Positions 62,145 through 64,000 of a DNA stretch of 64,000 nucleotides are shown here, piece by piece. Location: positions 124,001 to 188,000 of the forward strand of contig CAVYFA010000001.1 of NCBI GenBank assembly GCA_963767715.1. Direction: 5' to 3'. Position 1 is the first letter of the stretch. Each line of letters begins with the position of its first letter. This DNA is from CAVSXS01 sp963767715 (GTDB lineage: Bacteria > Chloroflexota > Ktedonobacteria > Ktedonobacterales > Ktedonobacteraceae). Below the pieces are notes generated by a model, which had not been told where the DNA came from, did not search any database, and saw only the letters and a program-made list of their open reading frames with translations. A program made the position numbers and the translations under genes.

Positions 62145-62711
62145 CTACACCTTTTGCAATCTGGGCAAGGCCGGCAGTGCCTGCACGAAGATGCCGTTGA
62201 CCTTCGCGAAGAAGCTGGTTGTGATGGCCTGGTTGTAGGCATTGTGCCAATCAATGAGCTGTTGCGGGGTGATTTTGATCCCCGAAAAGATGTTGGAACC
62301 CGCCAGGAACGAGTTCTGCACGCCATGCAAGACGTTGCCCACAACCAGCAGGATGATCAACCACAACAGCCATGCCTCCACAAAACCGATCAAACCTCCG
62401 ATTAGCGCGTCTCCCAGGCCGACCAGTGGGATGACCTTGATAACCCCCCGCAGGACGGTACCCACAATGTGAATGACGATCACCGCGACGAAAAACAGGA
62501 TGATATACGCTATGAGCGGTGAAATGCCGATGCCATTCGAGGCCAGGAACGCCGTAAAGGGCTGGCCAAAGTAGAGCGCCACGCCCAACGCAACAGGAAT
62601 ACTCAACAGGTTGACAAGGCTAAAAATCGCGCCATTTCGCAGACCATTGAAGACAAGCAGTACAACCGTGATAAGAAACAATAGGTCTATCCAGTTAATG
62701 GGCCCAATCAT
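62145..62711 (-). CDS. CvpA-family membrane protein
   Basis: This 188-residue protein has four membrane helices and the CvpA pattern: NWIDLLFLITVVLLVFNGLRNG at the start, IAYIILFFVAVIVIHIVGTVL, and LVGLGDALIGGLIGFVEAWLLW. CvpA homologues link to envelope homeostasis and colicin V production. ATG 62711 has GGAGG upstream. It lies between the response regulator and hflX, all on the minus strand. Confidence 0.85.
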   Translation of the reverse strand: MIGPINWIDLLFLITVVLLVFNGLRNGAIFSLVNLLSIPVALGVALYFGQPFTAFLASNGIGISPLIAYIILFFVAVIVIHIVGTVLRGVIKVIPLVGLGDALIGGLIGFVEAWLLWLIILLVVGNVLHGVQNSFLAGSNIFSGIKITPQQLIDWHNAYNQAITTSFFAKVNGIFVQALPALPRLQKV

Positions 62712-62815
62712 ATTTTTCCTCCAGCGCATTTTTCCATATCATATTTTTTCAGTAGATGCGCTTATTATCTATATGGATAGACGTTACGCGAAGGATTGTT
62801 GTAACACGAATTTGC

Positions 62816-63490
62816 TTAGATTATCTTTCGCTCCCGCGCCAGGTTCGCGGCCTGGGTACGGTTCTCTGCATGCAGTTTGCTCAGGATGTTGGAGACGTGG
62901 TTCTTGACGGTGCCCTCAGCCAGCACCAGCCGGTCGGCAATGTCGCGATTGCTGGCCCCGCCGGCCAGCAGCTTGAGGACGGCGATTTCGCGGCTGCTCA
63001 GTACCTCGTCCGGGCTGGCTGATCCCTGTGCTGACGGCGCGCGGCCCTTGCGGCCAAACTCGACGAGCAGCTTGCTGGCGACTTTGGGCTGGATGAAGGG
63101 TTCGCCGCGATGGACCTTGCGAATGGTGGAGGCAAGTTCGTCGGCGGGCACATCTTTGAGCAGGTAGCCCATTGCCCCGGCTTTGATGGCCTCGAAAACA
63201 TAATCTTCGTAATCGAAGGTAGTGAGGATAATGACTCGCGCCTCGGGATGAGCGGCGGTGATGGCGGCAGTGGCCAGCACGCCGTTCTTGCGCGGCATCT
63301 GCACATCCATCAGGACGATGTCCGGCCCCTTGCCCTGGCCGTGCAGCCGTTCATATTGCGCGATGGCCTCTTCACCGTTGGTGGCCTCGCCGATAACCTC
63401 GAAACCCGGCTCCAATTCCAGCACGGTGTGCAGTCCCTGGCGCATGAGCGTCTGGTCTTCGCAGAGCAAGATGCGGATCGGATCGGTCAT
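62816..63490 (-). CDS. NarL/FixJ-type response regulator
   Basis: The 224-residue two-component regulator has a receiver domain: ILLCEDQTLMRQGL, phospho-acceptor Asp in DIVLMDVQMPRKNG, then IILTTFDYEDYVFEAI and GYLLKDVPADEL. It has a LuxR HTH (LSSREIAVLKLLAGGASNRDIADRLVLAEGTVKNHVSNIL). GGAGG in the end of the upstream gene serves it. No histidine kinase is in the window, but the upstream HTH gene overlaps its leader. Confidence 0.94.
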   Translation of the reverse strand: MTDPIRILLCEDQTLMRQGLHTVLELEPGFEVIGEATNGEEAIAQYERLHGQGKGPDIVLMDVQMPRKNGVLATAAITAAHPEARVIILTTFDYEDYVFEAIKAGAMGYLLKDVPADELASTIRKVHRGEPFIQPKVASKLLVEFGRKGRAPSAQGSASPDEVLSSREIAVLKLLAGGASNRDIADRLVLAEGTVKNHVSNILSKLHAENRTQAANLARERKII

Positions 63491-63495
63491 CGCCT

Positions 63496-64000
63496 TTAGG
63501 CCTCCTCCAACCAGGATTGCCTCTCATCTTTCGGCATGGCGCTTTTTTCGATGGCCTCGGCGAACGATTGCTTTGGGGAAGTCTGCTGGCTGCTTCGCGC
63601 GGCCTGCGTGGTCTGCCGGCGGTCCAGCGTTGGAACGGGCTGGCTCTGGAGCAGCAGACCTGAGAACTGCTCGGCGGAGATGTGGAAGAATTGCGCCAGG
63701 CGCTCAAGCTGGCGCTCGCTCAGGCTGACCAGTTCGATCACGCCATCCTCGAACTTTTTCCAGACGTCGACGCCCAGGCGCAACCCGCGAGCCGCCTGCA
63801 CCAGGCTCAGGCCCTGCTTCGCACGCAGATCACGCAGATCAGAGGCAACCACGCGCTGAGGAGCGAAGACACGCTCGAGCGCGGTGACCATAGCGCGCTG
63901 CGTCAACGGCAGGGGAGAAATTTCTTCACCGGCAGGGCCGATCATGCGGTAGGCGGCGATGAAATCGATCAACTCGTCCTGCGCGTCGGGATGATCGCGC
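63496..64000 (-). CDS. XRE-like helix-turn-helix protein, 5' end outside window
   Basis: The partial frame is open to the right edge. An N-terminal DHPDAQDELIDFIAAYRMIG leads into an HTH-like segment (ASDLRDLRAKQGLSLVQAARGL, GVDVWKKFEDGVIELVSLSE). The C-terminal tail is polar. DNA binding is likely. TAA at 63498-63496 is 6 bases before the response-regulator ATG, so the two are probably co-expressed and may cooperate. Confidence 0.72.
   Translation of the reverse strand, partial: RDHPDAQDELIDFIAAYRMIGPAGEEISPLPLTQRAMVTALERVFAPQRVVASDLRDLRAKQGLSLVQAARGLRLGVDVWKKFEDGVIELVSLSERQLERLAQFFHISAEQFSGLLLQSQPVPTLDRRQTTQAARSSQQTSPKQSFAEAIEKSAMPKDERQSWLEEA

Overview
The window is about 64 kb of densely coding, moderately GC-rich bacterial chromosome. 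The gene content fits the phylum Chloroflexota, most likely a Ktedonobacteria-like lineage. This taxonomic call is an inference from several features: two large secreted S53 (kumamolisin-type) proteases with repeated C-terminal beta domains, several Ser/Thr kinases carrying sensor or Kelch domains, zinc-ribbon signalling proteins, a sensor-type membrane protein without a kinase domain, and split gcvPA/gcvPB. No rRNA or tRNA gene was recognised.

Layout. 1-5.0 kb: 5' part of ppdK (pyruvate phosphate dikinase), a HEPN-domain gene, a frameshifted BNR/Asp-box surface protein and a GH99-like hydrolase. 5.2-8.5 kb: frameshifted S53 protease with a perfect 23-bp terminator stem. 9-11.2 kb: ECF sigma factor, small membrane protein and polymer-forming membrane protein operon. 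11.3-15 kb: TrmA/RlmD-type methyltransferase, two bacterial PH-domain membrane proteins (one with a PASTA domain) and a multi-pass membrane protein. 15.3-21.2 kb: gyrA, converging on a kinase-BACON-Kelch protein. 21.2-27.2 kb: a small unknown gene, a GT39-type glycosyltransferase and a second, intact S53 protease, separated by palindromic dispersed repeats. 27.5-32.0 kb: complete glycine cleavage operon gcvT-gcvH-gcvPA-gcvPB, with an operator-like palindrome at its promoter. 32.1-34.15 kb: CRISPR leader with a well-formed promoter and a 22-repeat array with no cas genes in the window. 34.5-43.7 kb: truncated sensor, CAP lipoprotein, small coiled-coil protein, Vgb-type propeller, receptor-like kinase, a 227-bp MITE-like palindrome, an ArsR-type regulator and an MFS exporter. 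43.7-47.6 kb: the classic rpmH-rnpA-yidD-yidC-jag(khpB) operon, followed by a PfkB kinase. 47.7-54.6 kb: a five-gene phosphosignalling operon, PP2C - Ser/Thr kinase with zinc ribbon and TPR - zinc-ribbon PP2C - vWA - zinc-ribbon FHA, reminiscent of TerY-P triads. 54.7-56.8 kb: grpE-dnaJ-like-hspR, with a HAIR-type HspR operator overlapping a consensus promoter. 56.8-64 kb: scpA, HD hydrolase, site-2 protease, MBL hydrolase, PAP2 phosphatase, hflX, cvpA-like, a LuxR-type response regulator and a partial HTH protein.

How it fits together. The most distinctive parts are the five-gene phosphorylation module, the HspR-controlled chaperone operon without dnaK, the orphan CRISPR array with its promoter, and several families of palindromic intergenic elements. 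Six genes are interrupted by single-base indels while both halves stay family-conserved. That points to sequence errors in the assembly at least as much as to real gene decay.
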